Below, one piece after another: positions 8,647-17,117 of a DNA stretch of 64,000 nt. This stretch comes from Streptomyces sp. H27-H1 (GTDB lineage: Bacteria; Actinomycetota; Actinomycetes; Streptomycetales; Streptomycetaceae): positions 62,001 to 126,000 of the forward strand of contig NZ_JAPNLJ010000001.1 of NCBI RefSeq assembly GCF_026627445.1, read 5' to 3'. Position numbers and translations under genes: made by a program. The stretch's first letter is position 1. The number at the start of each line of letters is the position of its first letter. Under the pieces are notes generated by a model. The model did not search any database, was not told the origin of the DNA, and saw only the letters and a program-made list of their open reading frames with translations.

Positions 8647-9537
8647 TCAGATGAGTGCGGAAAGTTCGACGGTCCGAACCACGATCAGGGCTGTGGCCAG
8701 CAAGAACACCGCCACACAGGTGCCCCACTGAACGAGTTTGCGATTCCGCGCGCTGTGGCCCTTCGCGGGCCACAGCAGGCCCAGCGCGACCAGTACGCCT
8801 GTGATCAGACCGCCGACATGGGCCTGCCACGACACGTTCAGGCCGAAGAGCGGCACGAAAGTCAGCACCAGCATGAACACCACCATGGTGATCAGCGGGC
8901 GCATCTCGTACCGCATCCGGCGGGTCAGCACCAAGGTGGCGCCGAGCAGCCCGAAGACGGCGCCGGAGGCTCCGAGGGTCGCGCCGTTGTACGGGGTCAG
9001 CAGATAGACCAGAGCGCTGCCGCCCAGGGCCGAGATCAGGTACACGGTGAGGTAGCGGGCCCGGCCGAGCGCTTGCTCCAGCGGTCCCCCGATGAACCAC
9101 AGGCCGAGCATGTTACCGAGGATGTGCATCGGCTCGACGTGCAGGAACGTCGAGGTCAGCAACCGGTAGTACTCGCCCGTGGAGACGCCTTCGGGCGGCC
9201 CGCCGACCTGCTCGCGGTACCAGCCCACGAGCTCCAGCCCGAGCTCCAGCCCCGGGAAGACGAGGACCGCCAGAAACACGGCCACGTTGATCCCCATCAG
9301 GACCTTGGTGACCAGGTACGGATCGGCGGCGACCACCCCGCCCGCGATGGTGCGCGGGGCATTGGCGGCCGGCCCGTGGCCGGTTCCCGAGCCCCCGCGG
9401 ACGCATTCGGGGCACTGGAAGCCGACCGAGGCGCTGATCATGCAATCCGTGCAGATCGGCCGCTCGCAGCGGGCGCAGCTGATCCCGGTGTCACGTTCCG
9501 GATGGCGGTAGCAGCCCGGAAGACGGTCGGTGTCCAT
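8647..9537 (-). CDS. rhomboid family intramembrane serine protease
   Basis: Protease of 296 residues that cleaves membrane proteins within the bilayer. A cytosolic N-terminal zinc-binding segment (paired Cys and His between residues 9 and 45, B-box-like) is followed by six or seven membrane helices. The catalytic dyad is visible as Ser191 in GASGAVFG and His240 in SWQAHVGG, with the supporting HxxxN motif at 138-142. The ATG start is at 9537. Its substrates are unknown. The N-terminal zinc finger is frequent in actinobacterial rhomboids. It is convergent with crgA. Confidence 0.93.
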   Translation of the reverse strand: MDTDRLPGCYRHPERDTGISCARCERPICTDCMISASVGFQCPECVRGGSGTGHGPAANAPRTIAGGVVAADPYLVTKVLMGINVAVFLAVLVFPGLELGLELVGWYREQVGGPPEGVSTGEYYRLLTSTFLHVEPMHILGNMLGLWFIGGPLEQALGRARYLTVYLISALGGSALVYLLTPYNGATLGASGAVFGLLGATLVLTRRMRYEMRPLITMVVFMLVLTFVPLFGLNVSWQAHVGGLITGVLVALGLLWPAKGHSARNRKLVQWGTCVAVFLLATALIVVRTVELSALI

Positions 9538-9702
9538 CGGTCCCCTCGGTCACCTCGCTCGGCGACGGTCGCCGGCGGCAGCGGTCATCGGTCATCGGTC
9601 ATCGGTGGGACGAAGGCGGTGCGGCCGGTCCGCCGCGCCCGTCCGGTACGTACCGAGGACGGACGGGCGGGGCCGAAGGTTCCCGTACGGCGCAGGCGCC
9701 GG

Positions 9703-10230
9703 TCAGCGCTTCTCGATGACGACGGACTGGATGATCACGTCGTCGAGGGGGCGCTCGGTGCGCGGGTTGGTGGGGGAGGCGGCGATGGCGTCGACGATCT
9801 TCTGGCTGGCCTTGTCGCCGATCTCGCCGAAGATGGTGTGCTTGCGCGTCAGCCAGGCGGTGGGGGCGACGGTGACGAAGAACTGCGAGCCGTTGGTGCC
9901 CGGACCGGCGTTCGCCATCGCGAGCAGGTAGGGCTTGGTGAAGGCCAGGTCGGGGTGGAACTCGTCGGCGAACTGGTAGCCGGGGCCACCGGTGCCGTTG
10001 CCGAGCGGGTCACCGCCCTGGATCATGAACCCGCTGATGACGCGGTGGAAGACGGTGCCGTCGTAGAGCCGGTCCGTGGTCTTCTGGCCGTCCGTGGGAC
10101 GCGTCCACTCGCGCTCACCGGTGGCGAGTTCGACGAAGTTGCGCACGGTCTTCGGAGCGAAGTTCGGCAGAAGCTCGATCTCGATGTCGCCGTGATTGGT
10201 CTTCAGGGTGGCGTAGAGCTTCTCGGCCAC
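9703..10230 (-). CDS. cyclophilin-type peptidyl-prolyl cis-trans isomerase
   Basis: Cytosolic foldase of 175 residues that isomerises X-Pro bonds. The cyclophilin core is complete: FHRVI with the catalytic Arg, FMIQGGD, the stretch GPGTNGSQFFVT and KHTIFGEI. No signal peptide is present. The GTG at 10230 is preceded by GGAAGG and gives the usual family start (MAEKLYATLKT); longer upstream frames add unrelated residues and overlap the divergent DUF5324 gene. Confidence 0.94.
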   Translation of the reverse strand: MAEKLYATLKTNHGDIEIELLPNFAPKTVRNFVELATGEREWTRPTDGQKTTDRLYDGTVFHRVISGFMIQGGDPLGNGTGGPGYQFADEFHPDLAFTKPYLLAMANAGPGTNGSQFFVTVAPTAWLTRKHTIFGEIGDKASQKIVDAIAASPTNPRTERPLDDVIIQSVVIEKR

Positions 10231-10405
10231 GGATCTGCCTTCCCTAGTCATCACTGTCGGTTTCAGATCCTCCCACGGAGGGCCACACCGAACAGAAATC
10301 GTCCACTCGTATGCCCTGTCACGCGTGCCCGTCGAAGGTATGGGAGGCATGATCCGACAAAGGGTGGAAAGGTGAACTGTGTCCGCCACCGAGGAGGAGG
10401 ATCCT

Positions 10406-11155
10406 GTGACCCGCAAGGAAAGCGTGCGTCTGGCAGCGACAAGTGCCAGGGATACGGCGCGGCACGCAGCGGAAGTGGTGGCGCCGTACGCGGAATCCGC
10501 CAAGCACGCTGCGGTGCATTATGCCCACGAAGCCAATGAACGACTCGCCCCGAAGGTGTCCTACGCCGCGGGCGAGGCTGCCAAACAGGCCCGAACGACG
10601 TACGGCTGCCACGTTCAGCCCCGGATCAAGTCGGCGCGCGCCCATGTGCCGCCGAACGTGGACCGGGCGGCATCGAACGCCGTGAAGCAGACCCGCCTGG
10701 CGGCCCGGCACGCGGCGGACTACACGCAGCCGCGGCTGGAGAGCGCCCTCGCGGCGGCCCAGCCGGTGGCCGAGGAGGCCGCTTCGCGGTCGACGGCGGC
10801 GCTGGCGGCGCTGCGCGGCCAGGTATCGGCCAAGGAGGTCCAGAAGCTGGTACGGCGCCATGAGCGGCGGGCCCGCTACGGCCGGCTGTTCAAGGGCGTC
10901 GCGGTCTTCGGCGTCCTGGCCGGCGGGGCCTACGCCGCGTGGAAGTGGTGGGACCAGCAGTCGAACCCGGACTGGCTCGTCGAGCCGCCGGCCCCCACCG
11001 AGCTGGCTCGGGAGGAGGCGCCGGCCTCCTTCGACGAGGAGCTGGCGGCGAAGGAGCGCGCGACCGGGACGGACTCCGAGTCCAGCCTGGAAGCCGAGGC
11101 GGAGGCCGCGCAGGAGCGGATCGACGCGGAGGACGCGAAGCGCAAGCACCGCTGA
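10406..11155 (+). CDS. DUF5324 family protein
   Basis: Ala-rich protein of 249 residues resembling the DUF5324 family of Streptomyces. The first 150 residues are helical with repeated ARxxA/AAExxAP patterns reminiscent of amphipathic, apolipoprotein-like helices. A single membrane segment follows (about 172-187, then WKWWDQ), with an acidic Ala/Glu tail. GTG at 10406 is preferred because GAGGAGG lies just upstream; an in-frame ATG-equivalent start at 10379 would add nine residues. The function is unknown. It is convergent with the LysM gene, sharing a terminator. Confidence 0.82.
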   Translation: MTRKESVRLAATSARDTARHAAEVVAPYAESAKHAAVHYAHEANERLAPKVSYAAGEAAKQARTTYGCHVQPRIKSARAHVPPNVDRAASNAVKQTRLAARHAADYTQPRLESALAAAQPVAEEAASRSTAALAALRGQVSAKEVQKLVRRHERRARYGRLFKGVAVFGVLAGGAYAAWKWWDQQSNPDWLVEPPAPTELAREEAPASFDEELAAKERATGTDSESSLEAEAEAAQERIDAEDAKRKHR

Positions 11156-11187
11156 GAACCGGCACCGCGAACGACCGGCACGGCGAA

Positions 11188-11230
11188 GAAGAGGGGCCCG
11201 GATCCTTTCCCAGGATCCGGGCCCCTCTTC
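11188..11230. terminator. bidirectional terminator
   Basis: A 19-bp perfect stem (GAAGAGGGGCCCGGATCCT and its complement) with a five-base loop between the convergent DUF5324 and LysM genes. Confidence 0.88.
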
Positions 11231-11260
11231 GGTTTCCGCGTTCTCCCTCTCCGCTCCCGC

Positions 11261-11767
11261 CTAGCTCGGGAGGTTGAGCTTCATCCCCGGGTGGATCATG
11301 TCGGGGTTGGAGCCGATGACGCCCTTGTTCATGGCGTACAGCTCGCGCCAGCGGCCCTCGTTGCCGAGCTCGCGGCGGGCGATCGCGGAGAGCGAGTCCC
11401 CGGAGCGGACGGTGTACGTGCGCTGCACTTTCGGCGCGGGCTTCGGGGCCGCCGGCACCGCCTTGTGCGCGGCGGAAGCCGGAGTGGGCGTGTGCGAAAC
11501 GGGCCGCGCGACGGGGGGCGCCGGGGCGGCGGCCCTGGGCGGCGCGGGTGCGGCCTTGGGCGGCGCCGCGGCCGCCATGCGCTCGGCGGCCGCCTTGGTC
11601 GCCGCCGCCGAGTCGCTGTACTTGGTCCCGGCGTTTCCGGGCATCGCGGCCGACGGGGCCGCGGGAGCGGCCGCAGCCTGCTGTTGCACCTGCTCAGCGG
11701 CCTTCTCCGCCGCCTTCTCGGCTTGTTCCTTCTTCTTGTCGGACCTCATGAAGTCGAACAGTCCCAT
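11261..11767 (-). CDS. LysM-domain protein
   Basis: Protein of 168 residues. A charged N-terminus (MGLFDFMRSDKKKEQAEKAA) and a long Ala/Pro-rich linker lead to one C-terminal LysM domain (about 113-168: RTYTVRSGDSLSAIARREL, ending HPGMKLNLPS), which binds peptidoglycan or related glycans. No signal peptide is visible, as in other YgaU-like LysM proteins, so the location is uncertain. The ATG at 11767 is chosen because family members begin MGLFDF; the longer frame to 11821 adds 18 unrelated residues. Confidence 0.85.
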   Translation of the reverse strand: MGLFDFMRSDKKKEQAEKAAEKAAEQVQQQAAAAPAAPSAAMPGNAGTKYSDSAAATKAAAERMAAAAPPKAAPAPPRAAAPAPPVARPVSHTPTPASAAHKAVPAAPKPAPKVQRTYTVRSGDSLSAIARRELGNEGRWRELYAMNKGVIGSNPDMIHPGMKLNLPS

Positions 11768-11856
11768 GTGCGTACGCCTCCGGCATGGTGGTGCCCCCCT
11801 GGGCTTGAGTACCTCTTCCACTCTCTTCCAGAAGGCGCCCGACGGCCCTGTGACTG

Positions 11857-11880
11857 AGCCATCCGGGGGTCCGGATGGCT
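11857..11880 (-). terminator. terminator at the end of the MarR gene
   Basis: A 10-bp perfect inverted repeat AGCCATCCGG-GGGT-CCGGATGGCT overlaps the stop codon of the marR gene. There is no long T run, so this is a moderate call. Confidence 0.55.
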
Positions 11881-12364
11881 ACTGGCGGGCCCGACGGGCC
11901 GGCCGCGGACTCTCCGACGGAGTCTCCAGATCGCTCTTGACCAGCAGGTTCATGATGCGCAGCAAGGCCTCGCGGTCATCATCCGGGAGGGATGCGAGAG
12001 CGTCGGCGTGCACCTGGTCGACGATGCGGCTGCTCTCGCGGGCCAGGGCCGCACCCTGCTCGGTGACGACGATGACGCGGGCCCGGCGGTCCGTGCCGGA
12101 CTGCCTCCGCTCGGCCAGTCCGGCCTTCTCCAGGGCGTCGACGGTGACGACCATCGTCGTCTTGTCCATGCCGCCGATCTCGGCGAGCTGGATCTGGGTC
12201 CGTTCCTCCCCGAGGGCGTGCACGAGTACGCAGTGCATCCGTGCTGTGAGCCCGATCCGGTCGAGGGCAGCCGACATCCGCGTGCGCAGGACGTGGCTGG
12301 TGTGGTCCAGAAGGAAGGAGAGGTCCGGCTCGTTCCGGGCGGGTGCCATGGCAGTCATGTCCAC
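11879..12364 (-). CDS. MarR family transcriptional regulator
   Basis: Winged-helix regulator of up to 161 residues. The core has the expected helix-turn-helix and wing (QIQLAEIGGMDKTTMVVTVDALEKAGLAERRQSGTDRRARVIVVT), including the wing-tip DRR motif. Possible starts are GTG 12364, ATG 12358 and ATG 12349. It is divergent from a DHA2 efflux gene with a 98-base gap, the classic layout for a MarR repressor that controls the pump and itself; the inducer is unknown. Confidence 0.9.
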   Translation of the reverse strand: MDMTAMAPARNEPDLSFLLDHTSHVLRTRMSAALDRIGLTARMHCVLVHALGEERTQIQLAEIGGMDKTTMVVTVDALEKAGLAERRQSGTDRRARVIVVTEQGAALARESSRIVDQVHADALASLPDDDREALLRIMNLLVKSDLETPSESPRPARRARQ

Positions 12365-12462
12365 CAGCCTAACAACTAAGTTCCCAACAGATCGTCTGCA
12401 ACAGAACTATCTGATACGGTCTTACCAAGTCAGCCCGCCGATCACCGACTGGGGACACAGAG
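12365..12462. promoter_or_regulatory. divergent promoter/operator region between marR and MFS gene
   Basis: The A+T-richer gap contains inverted AGTTC (12379-12383) and GAACT (12404-12408), plus nested CAGA-TCG-TCTG and CAGA-ACTA-TCTG elements (12388-12413). These are plausible MarR half sites, but none matches a characterised operator, so this is a candidate only. Confidence 0.35.
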
Positions 12463-13950
12463 ATGCCTGCCACTTCCGCTCCCGCCGCCACTGCTCCTAC
12501 CGCTCCCGCCACTTCCGCTCCCGCCGCCTCCGCTTCCGTCCCGGCCGCACCGCGTGGGCCGCGCTCCCGGTGGACCGCCCTCGGGGTGCTCTCCACCGGC
12601 GTGCTGATGACGGTCCTCGACGGCAGCATCGTCACCGTCGCGATGCCCGCCATCCAGAACGACCTGGGCTTCACCCCCGCCGGACTCAGCTGGGTCGTCA
12701 ACGCCTACCTGATCGCCTTCGGCAGCCTGCTGCTCCTCGCCGGCCGGCTCGGCGACCTCATCGGCCGCAAGCGGATGTTCCTGGCCGGGACCGGCGTCTT
12801 CACCGGAGCCTCCCTGCTCGCCGGATTCGCCGGCTCTCCCGAGGTACTGATCGCCGCCCGGTTCCTGCAGGGCCTGGGCAGCGCCATGGCCGCGGCCGTC
12901 AGCCTGGGCATCCTGATCACGCTGTTCACCGAACCCCGCGAGCGGGCCAAGGCCATCGCCGTCTTCTCCTTCACCGGCGCGGCCGGTGCCTCCCTGGGGC
13001 AGGTGCTCGGCGGGGTGCTGACCGACGCCCTCGACTGGCACTGGATCTTCTTCATCAACCTGCCCATAGGACTCGCCGCCCTCGTGCTGGCCCTGCCCGC
13101 GCTGCCAGGCGACCAAGGACTGGGCCTGCGCGCCGGAGCCGACGTACTCGGCGCCTTCCTGGTCACCGCCGGTCTGATGCTCGGCATCTTCACCGTGGTC
13201 GAGGTGGAGCGCTACGGCTGGGTCTCCGCGCACACCCTCGGCCTCGGCACGCTCTCGGTCGCCCTGCTCGCCGGCTTCACCGCACGCCAGGCCAAGGCCC
13301 GCACCCCTCTGGTACCGCTGCGGATCTTCCGCTCCCGGACCGTGGTCGGCGCGAACCTGGTCCAGATGCTGATGGTGGCCGCACTGTTCTCCTTCCAGGT
13401 CCTGGTCGCCCTGTACCTCCAGAACGTGCTGGGCTACGGAGCCGCCGAGACCGGCCTCGCGATGCTCCCTGCGGCCGTGGTCATCGGCGCGGTCTCGCTC
13501 TTCGCCTCGGCCCCGCTGAACGCCCGCTTCGGCGAACGGCGCGTCCTCCTGGCCGGACTCGCCCTGCTCGTCGGCGCCCTGGGCCTGCTGACCCGTCTCC
13601 CGGTCCGCGCCGACTACGTCACCGACCTGCTCCCCGTGATGCTGCTGGCAGCCGGCTTCGGCCTGGCCCTCCCCGCCCTCACCACGCTCGGCATGTCCGG
13701 CGCCGACGAGCGGGACGCGGGCCTCGCCTCGGGCCTGTTCAACACCACCCAGCAGATCGGCATGGCCCTCGGCGTCGCCGCCCTCTCCACCCTGGCGGCC
13801 GCCCGTACCGACTCCCTGCTCGGCACCGGCCTGGACCGCGCCGAGGCCCTGACCAGCGGCTACCACCTGGCCTTCGGCATCGGAGCCGGGCTGATGGTCA
13901 CGGCGCTCGCGGTGGCCGCGACCCTGGTGCGGACCGGCCGGCGCCGGTGA
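12463..13950 (+). CDS. MFS transporter, DHA2 (EmrB/QacA) family
   Basis: Proton-driven drug exporter of 495 residues with 14 predicted membrane helices. Family features include the N-terminal DGSIVTVAMPAIQNDLGF in helix 1, GRLGDLIGRKRMF (motif A, about residues 95-107) and the helix 5 antiporter-like motif GAAGASLGQVLGGVL. The Ala/Pro/Thr-rich first 30 residues are cytosolic. It is divergent from marR, which probably represses it. The substrate cannot be told. A parS site and a terminator follow the stop. Confidence 0.92.
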   Translation: MPATSAPAATAPTAPATSAPAASASVPAAPRGPRSRWTALGVLSTGVLMTVLDGSIVTVAMPAIQNDLGFTPAGLSWVVNAYLIAFGSLLLLAGRLGDLIGRKRMFLAGTGVFTGASLLAGFAGSPEVLIAARFLQGLGSAMAAAVSLGILITLFTEPRERAKAIAVFSFTGAAGASLGQVLGGVLTDALDWHWIFFINLPIGLAALVLALPALPGDQGLGLRAGADVLGAFLVTAGLMLGIFTVVEVERYGWVSAHTLGLGTLSVALLAGFTARQAKARTPLVPLRIFRSRTVVGANLVQMLMVAALFSFQVLVALYLQNVLGYGAAETGLAMLPAAVVIGAVSLFASAPLNARFGERRVLLAGLALLVGALGLLTRLPVRADYVTDLLPVMLLAAGFGLALPALTTLGMSGADERDAGLASGLFNTTQQIGMALGVAALSTLAAARTDSLLGTGLDRAEALTSGYHLAFGIGAGLMVTALAVAATLVRTGRRR

Positions 13951-13962
13951 CTCCCGCCCGAT

Positions 13963-13976
13963 GTTTCACGTGAAAC
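13963..13976. other. parS site
   Basis: Perfect Streptomyces ParB-binding palindrome GTTTCACGTGAAAC in the gap after the MFS gene. It is the only copy in this window left of oriC, about 15 kb away. Confidence 0.95.
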
Positions 13977-14003
13977 ATCGGGGCAGCCGGGCTGACCGAT
14001 ACG

Positions 14004-14040
14004 GCCGTGGGCCGCTCCGCACATCGGAGCGGCCCACGGC
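14004..14040 (+). terminator. terminator after the MFS gene
   Basis: A 16-bp perfect stem (GCCGTGGGCCGCTCCG and its complement) with a five-base loop, followed by TGTT. Confidence 0.8.
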
Positions 14041-14203
14041 TGTTCGCTGTTACGGAGCGAGGACAGGAATCCCACGTTCCGGCCGATCAGGATCCGTAGA
14101 TTTCTCATCAGCAGCCCCGCAGACGTGACCGGACAAACCCCGACAGCGACACCGCGGCATGCGACTCTCCGCCCCTTCCGAGACAATGCTCCAAGGAGTC
14201 GTT

Positions 14204-14938
14204 ATGCGTACCGCCCTGCGTACCTCGATCGTCACCGCCGCCCTCGCCGCAGCCCTCCTGGCCCCCGCGGCGACCGCCCTCGCCGCGCCCGCACATACCG
14301 CGACGGCCGTGACGTCGACCTCGGCGGTACCCGCCGGCACTCCCGTCGGCACTCCCGGCAGCGACCGCTACGACGGCGAGATCCACCAGGTCGCCGACGG
14401 CCGCATCGCCGTACTGCGCAACAAGTCCGAAGGCCCCGAAGTCTGGATCCGCGCCGTCGCCCCCGACTGGAAGCCCGGCGACGGCTGGGCCGGCCGCGTC
14501 CTGGCCAAGCTCGACGCCACCCACAAGCGCTCCGTCATCGACGGCATCGAGTACGACCTCAAGAAGATCGAAGACGGCCCCCACCAGGGCCGCTGGCTTC
14601 TCACCGTCCGCGTCCTCGGCGAAGGCGCCGCCAACGGCACCTACTTCCTCCCCAAGGCCACACCCACCACCAAGCCCTCCGCGAAGCCCACCACCAAGCC
14701 CGCCGTGAAGCCCGCCGTGAGGCCCGCCAACAAGCCGGCCACGCAGACCGCCGCCGACACCAAGCCGCAGACCGCCGTCGTCCCCAAGGGCCCCGTCGCC
14801 GCAGGCGCCGAACTCGCCACCCAGGACAGCGGCGACAGCACCATCACCACCGCCACCGGCGCCGCCCTCATCGCCGTACTCGCCGCACTCGGCGCCACCC
14901 TCACCATCCGCGACCGCAAGACTCGCACCCGCGGCTGA
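14204..14938 (+). CDS. secreted protein with C-terminal membrane anchor, unknown function
   Basis: Protein of 244 residues. A signal peptide (about 1-28, cleavage after ALA) precedes a compact domain with many charged and Trp residues (about 45-145), a Lys/Pro/Thr-rich stalk (TTKPSAKPTTKP repeats, 148-190) and a C-terminal hydrophobic segment ending in RDRKTRTRG. The domain-stalk-helix-basic-tail layout resembles sortase substrates, but the expected LAXTG/LPXTG is absent; LATQDSG lies at about that position. ATG 14204 follows AAGGAG; the longer frame to 14159 is less likely. I do not recognise the domain. Confidence 0.75.
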   Translation: MRTALRTSIVTAALAAALLAPAATALAAPAHTATAVTSTSAVPAGTPVGTPGSDRYDGEIHQVADGRIAVLRNKSEGPEVWIRAVAPDWKPGDGWAGRVLAKLDATHKRSVIDGIEYDLKKIEDGPHQGRWLLTVRVLGEGAANGTYFLPKATPTTKPSAKPTTKPAVKPAVRPANKPATQTAADTKPQTAVVPKGPVAAGAELATQDSGDSTITTATGAALIAVLAALGATLTIRDRKTRTRG

Positions 14939-14973
14939 GGAACCCGCCCCGGCCTGCGCCGACCCACACGAAA

Positions 14974-15013
14974 AACCCCGCCTGACCAGCGTTTCAGCTG
15001 GTCAGGCGGGGTT
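14974..15013. terminator. terminator between the anchored-protein gene and tRNA-Ala
   Basis: A 17-bp perfect stem (AACCCCGCCTGACCAGC and its complement) with a six-base loop. A run of A on the left reads as a T run on the minus strand, so it mainly ends the leftward tRNA transcript and may also end the rightward gene. Confidence 0.88.
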
Positions 15014-15020
15014 CGTAGTG

Positions 15021-15093
15021 TGGAGCCTAGGAGATTCGAACTCCTGACATCTGCCTTGCAAAGGCAGCGCTCTACCAACTGAGCTAAGGCCCC
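15021..15093 (-). tRNA. tRNA-Ala (anticodon TGC)
   Basis: A 73-base cloverleaf beginning GGGGCCT and ending AGGCTCCA. The anticodon loop CTTTGCAAG gives TGC, and GTTCGAATC is the T-loop. The 3' CCA is not encoded, so it depends on the CCA-adding enzyme. It lies downstream of gyrA together with tRNA-Ile, as in mycobacteria. Confidence 0.97.
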
Positions 15094-15252
15094 GGATCCG
15101 GACGCGGCCGTACTCCGGGAGGGAGTGACCGTTCCGAAGGACAGAGTACCGGGTGTACCCCCTCATCCCGCAAAATGATAGGGACTCCCGCCCCGCGACC
15201 ACTCTCCGTAAGATGCTCGCGAGGTTCGCACCAGCGAAGGGGAGTAGTAAGA

Positions 15253-15804
15253 GTGGACGCAGTACAGCAAGAGGCTACGGCCAGAGCCAGGGAACTTCAG
15301 CGGAGTTGGTACGGGGAGCCGCTCGGCGCGCTCTTCCGCCGGCTCATAGATGACCTCGGTTTGAACCAGGCCCGCCTCGCTGCCGTCCTCGGACTGTCGG
15401 CACCGATGCTGTCCCAGCTGATGAGCGGTCAGCGGGCCAAGATCGGCAACCCCGCCGTGGTCCAGCGGGTTCAGGCTCTCCAGGATCTCGCCGGCCAGGT
15501 GGCCGACGGGAGCGTCAGCGCGGCAGAGGCAACCGACCGGATGGACGAGATCAAGAAGACCCAGGGAGGTTCCGTCCTCAGCAACAGCAGCAGCCAGACC
15601 GCCACCGGTTCCGGCGCCCCCACCGTCAAGCGCGTCGTACGCGAGATCCAGTCGCTGCTGCGCTCGGTCTCCGCGGCCGGCGACATCATCGACGCGGCGG
15701 ACACCCTCGCCCCCACCCACCCGGAACTGGCAGAGTTCCTCCGGGTGTACGGAGCGGGCCGCACTTCCGACGCACTCGCGCACTACGAGGCCCACCAGAA
15801 CTGA
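15253..15804 (+). CDS. helix-turn-helix DNA-binding protein
   Basis: Putative regulator of 183 residues. The N-terminal half holds an XRE-like helix-turn-helix (LIDDLGLNQARLAAVLGLSAPMLSQLMSGQRAKIGNP, about residues 33-70). The C-terminal half is helical with a Ser/Gln-rich linker and no recognised ligand domain. GTG 15253 is preferred: it follows GGGGAGTAGTAAGA, and the upstream frame is Arg-rich noise. The protein kinase gene starts 50 bases downstream on the same strand, so the two probably form an operon, and the regulator could be a kinase target (inference). Confidence 0.85.
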   Translation: MDAVQQEATARARELQRSWYGEPLGALFRRLIDDLGLNQARLAAVLGLSAPMLSQLMSGQRAKIGNPAVVQRVQALQDLAGQVADGSVSAAEATDRMDEIKKTQGGSVLSNSSSQTATGSGAPTVKRVVREIQSLLRSVSAAGDIIDAADTLAPTHPELAEFLRVYGAGRTSDALAHYEAHQN

Positions 15805-15854
15805 TACGCGACGCACGCGACGCACGCAGCTTACGACGGGGGACGGGCGCAGCA

Positions 15855-17087
15855 ATGGGTGAGATCTTCGCCGGCCGGTACGAACTGATCGACCCGATCG
15901 GGCGTGGCGGCGCTGGCGCCGTATGGCGTGCCTGGGACCACCGGCGCCGCCGTTACGTCGCAGCGAAGGTCCTCCTGCAGAGCGATGCCCACACCCTGCT
16001 GCGGTTCGTCCGTGAACAGGCGCTGCGGATCGATCACCCGCACGTACTGGCCCCGGCCAGCTGGGCGGCGGACGACGACAAGGTCCTCTTCACCATGGAC
16101 CTCGTCGCCGGCGGCTCCCTCGCCCATGTGATCGGGGACTACGGGGCCCTGCCGCCCCGGTTCGTGTGCACGCTGCTCGACCAGCTCCTGTCGGGGCTGG
16201 CGGCGGTGCATGCGGAGGGTGTCGTCCACCGCGACATCAAACCGGCCAACATCCTGATGGAGGCCACCGGAACCGGGCGGCCGCACCTGCGGCTGTCCGA
16301 CTTCGGCATCGCCATGCGCAAGGGCGAGCCCCGGTTGACCGAGACCGCCTACGTGGTCGGCACGCCGGGCTATCTCTCGCCCGAACAACTCCTCGGCTCC
16401 GAGCCGGACTTCACCACAGACCTGTTCGCCGTCGGACTCGTCGGCCTCTACCTCCTGCAAGGGCGGAAGCCCGACTCCCAAGCCCTCGTCGCGCAGTTCC
16501 TCACCGACGGCACCCCCGGAGCCCCGCAGGGCGTTCCCGCGCCGCTGTGGGACGTCCTGGCCGCGCTGCTCCAGCCGGACCCCCGGAGCAGGTTCCAGAC
16601 GGCCACCGGGGCGCGTAGGGCCCTCACCGAGGCCGTGGAACTGCTCGCGCAGCCCGGCCCGGACGGGGATCAGGTCGAGGTCTTCGACCAACTGGGCCCG
16701 GTGCCCGCCGGGTTCACACCTCGAGCACCCCAGGCAGCCACGTATGCGGACCCGCCCCGGAGCGTGCCCGAAGCTCCGTACGAGACCCCGCCCGCGGCCC
16801 CGGTCGGCATGCCCGTGCAGCCGGCCACCCCCGCCGGAGTCTTCGGGCCTTCGGAGACGGGCAGCTTCCACCTGCCGCCGCCCCTGCTCAGCACCCCGAC
16901 CTCGCCGACATCGCCTACGTCGGCGACCACTCCGATGTCACCGGTGGCCCCGTACCAGCAGCCGGCTCCCCCCGCCGTGCCCCGTACGAGCACCCTCGCT
17001 CCCCCGCCCGCGAAGGTCACCGCCGGGATCCTCCTCGCGGCGGCGCTGTGCTTCGCCGTCGGGATCTGGGCCCTGACCCAGCTCTAG
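15855..17087 (+). CDS. serine/threonine protein kinase with C-terminal membrane tail
   Basis: Kinase of 410 residues with intact catalytic motifs: the glycine loop GRGGAGAVW (16-24), Lys38, HRD at 125-127, DFG at 149-151 and GTPGYLSPEQ. A Pro/Thr/Ser-rich linker (about 275-385) ends in one membrane segment (about 387-408) with almost nothing outside, so it has no extracellular sensor of its own. This contrasts with PknB in this window. It follows the HTH gene and is convergent with a large anchored surface protein. The substrate is unknown. Confidence 0.92.
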   Translation: MGEIFAGRYELIDPIGRGGAGAVWRAWDHRRRRYVAAKVLLQSDAHTLLRFVREQALRIDHPHVLAPASWAADDDKVLFTMDLVAGGSLAHVIGDYGALPPRFVCTLLDQLLSGLAAVHAEGVVHRDIKPANILMEATGTGRPHLRLSDFGIAMRKGEPRLTETAYVVGTPGYLSPEQLLGSEPDFTTDLFAVGLVGLYLLQGRKPDSQALVAQFLTDGTPGAPQGVPAPLWDVLAALLQPDPRSRFQTATGARRALTEAVELLAQPGPDGDQVEVFDQLGPVPAGFTPRAPQAATYADPPRSVPEAPYETPPAAPVGMPVQPATPAGVFGPSETGSFHLPPPLLSTPTSPTSPTSATTPMSPVAPYQQPAPPAVPRTSTLAPPPAKVTAGILLAAALCFAVGIWALTQL

Positions 17088-17117
17088 CGGGGCCCGGCGG
17101 GCTCCGAAAGACACGGC

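Noticed and set aside
11274..13973. 899-residue plus-strand frame across LysM, marR and the MFS gene
   Set aside because: It runs antisense through two real genes and out of frame through the MFS gene, with Arg/Pro-rich noise.
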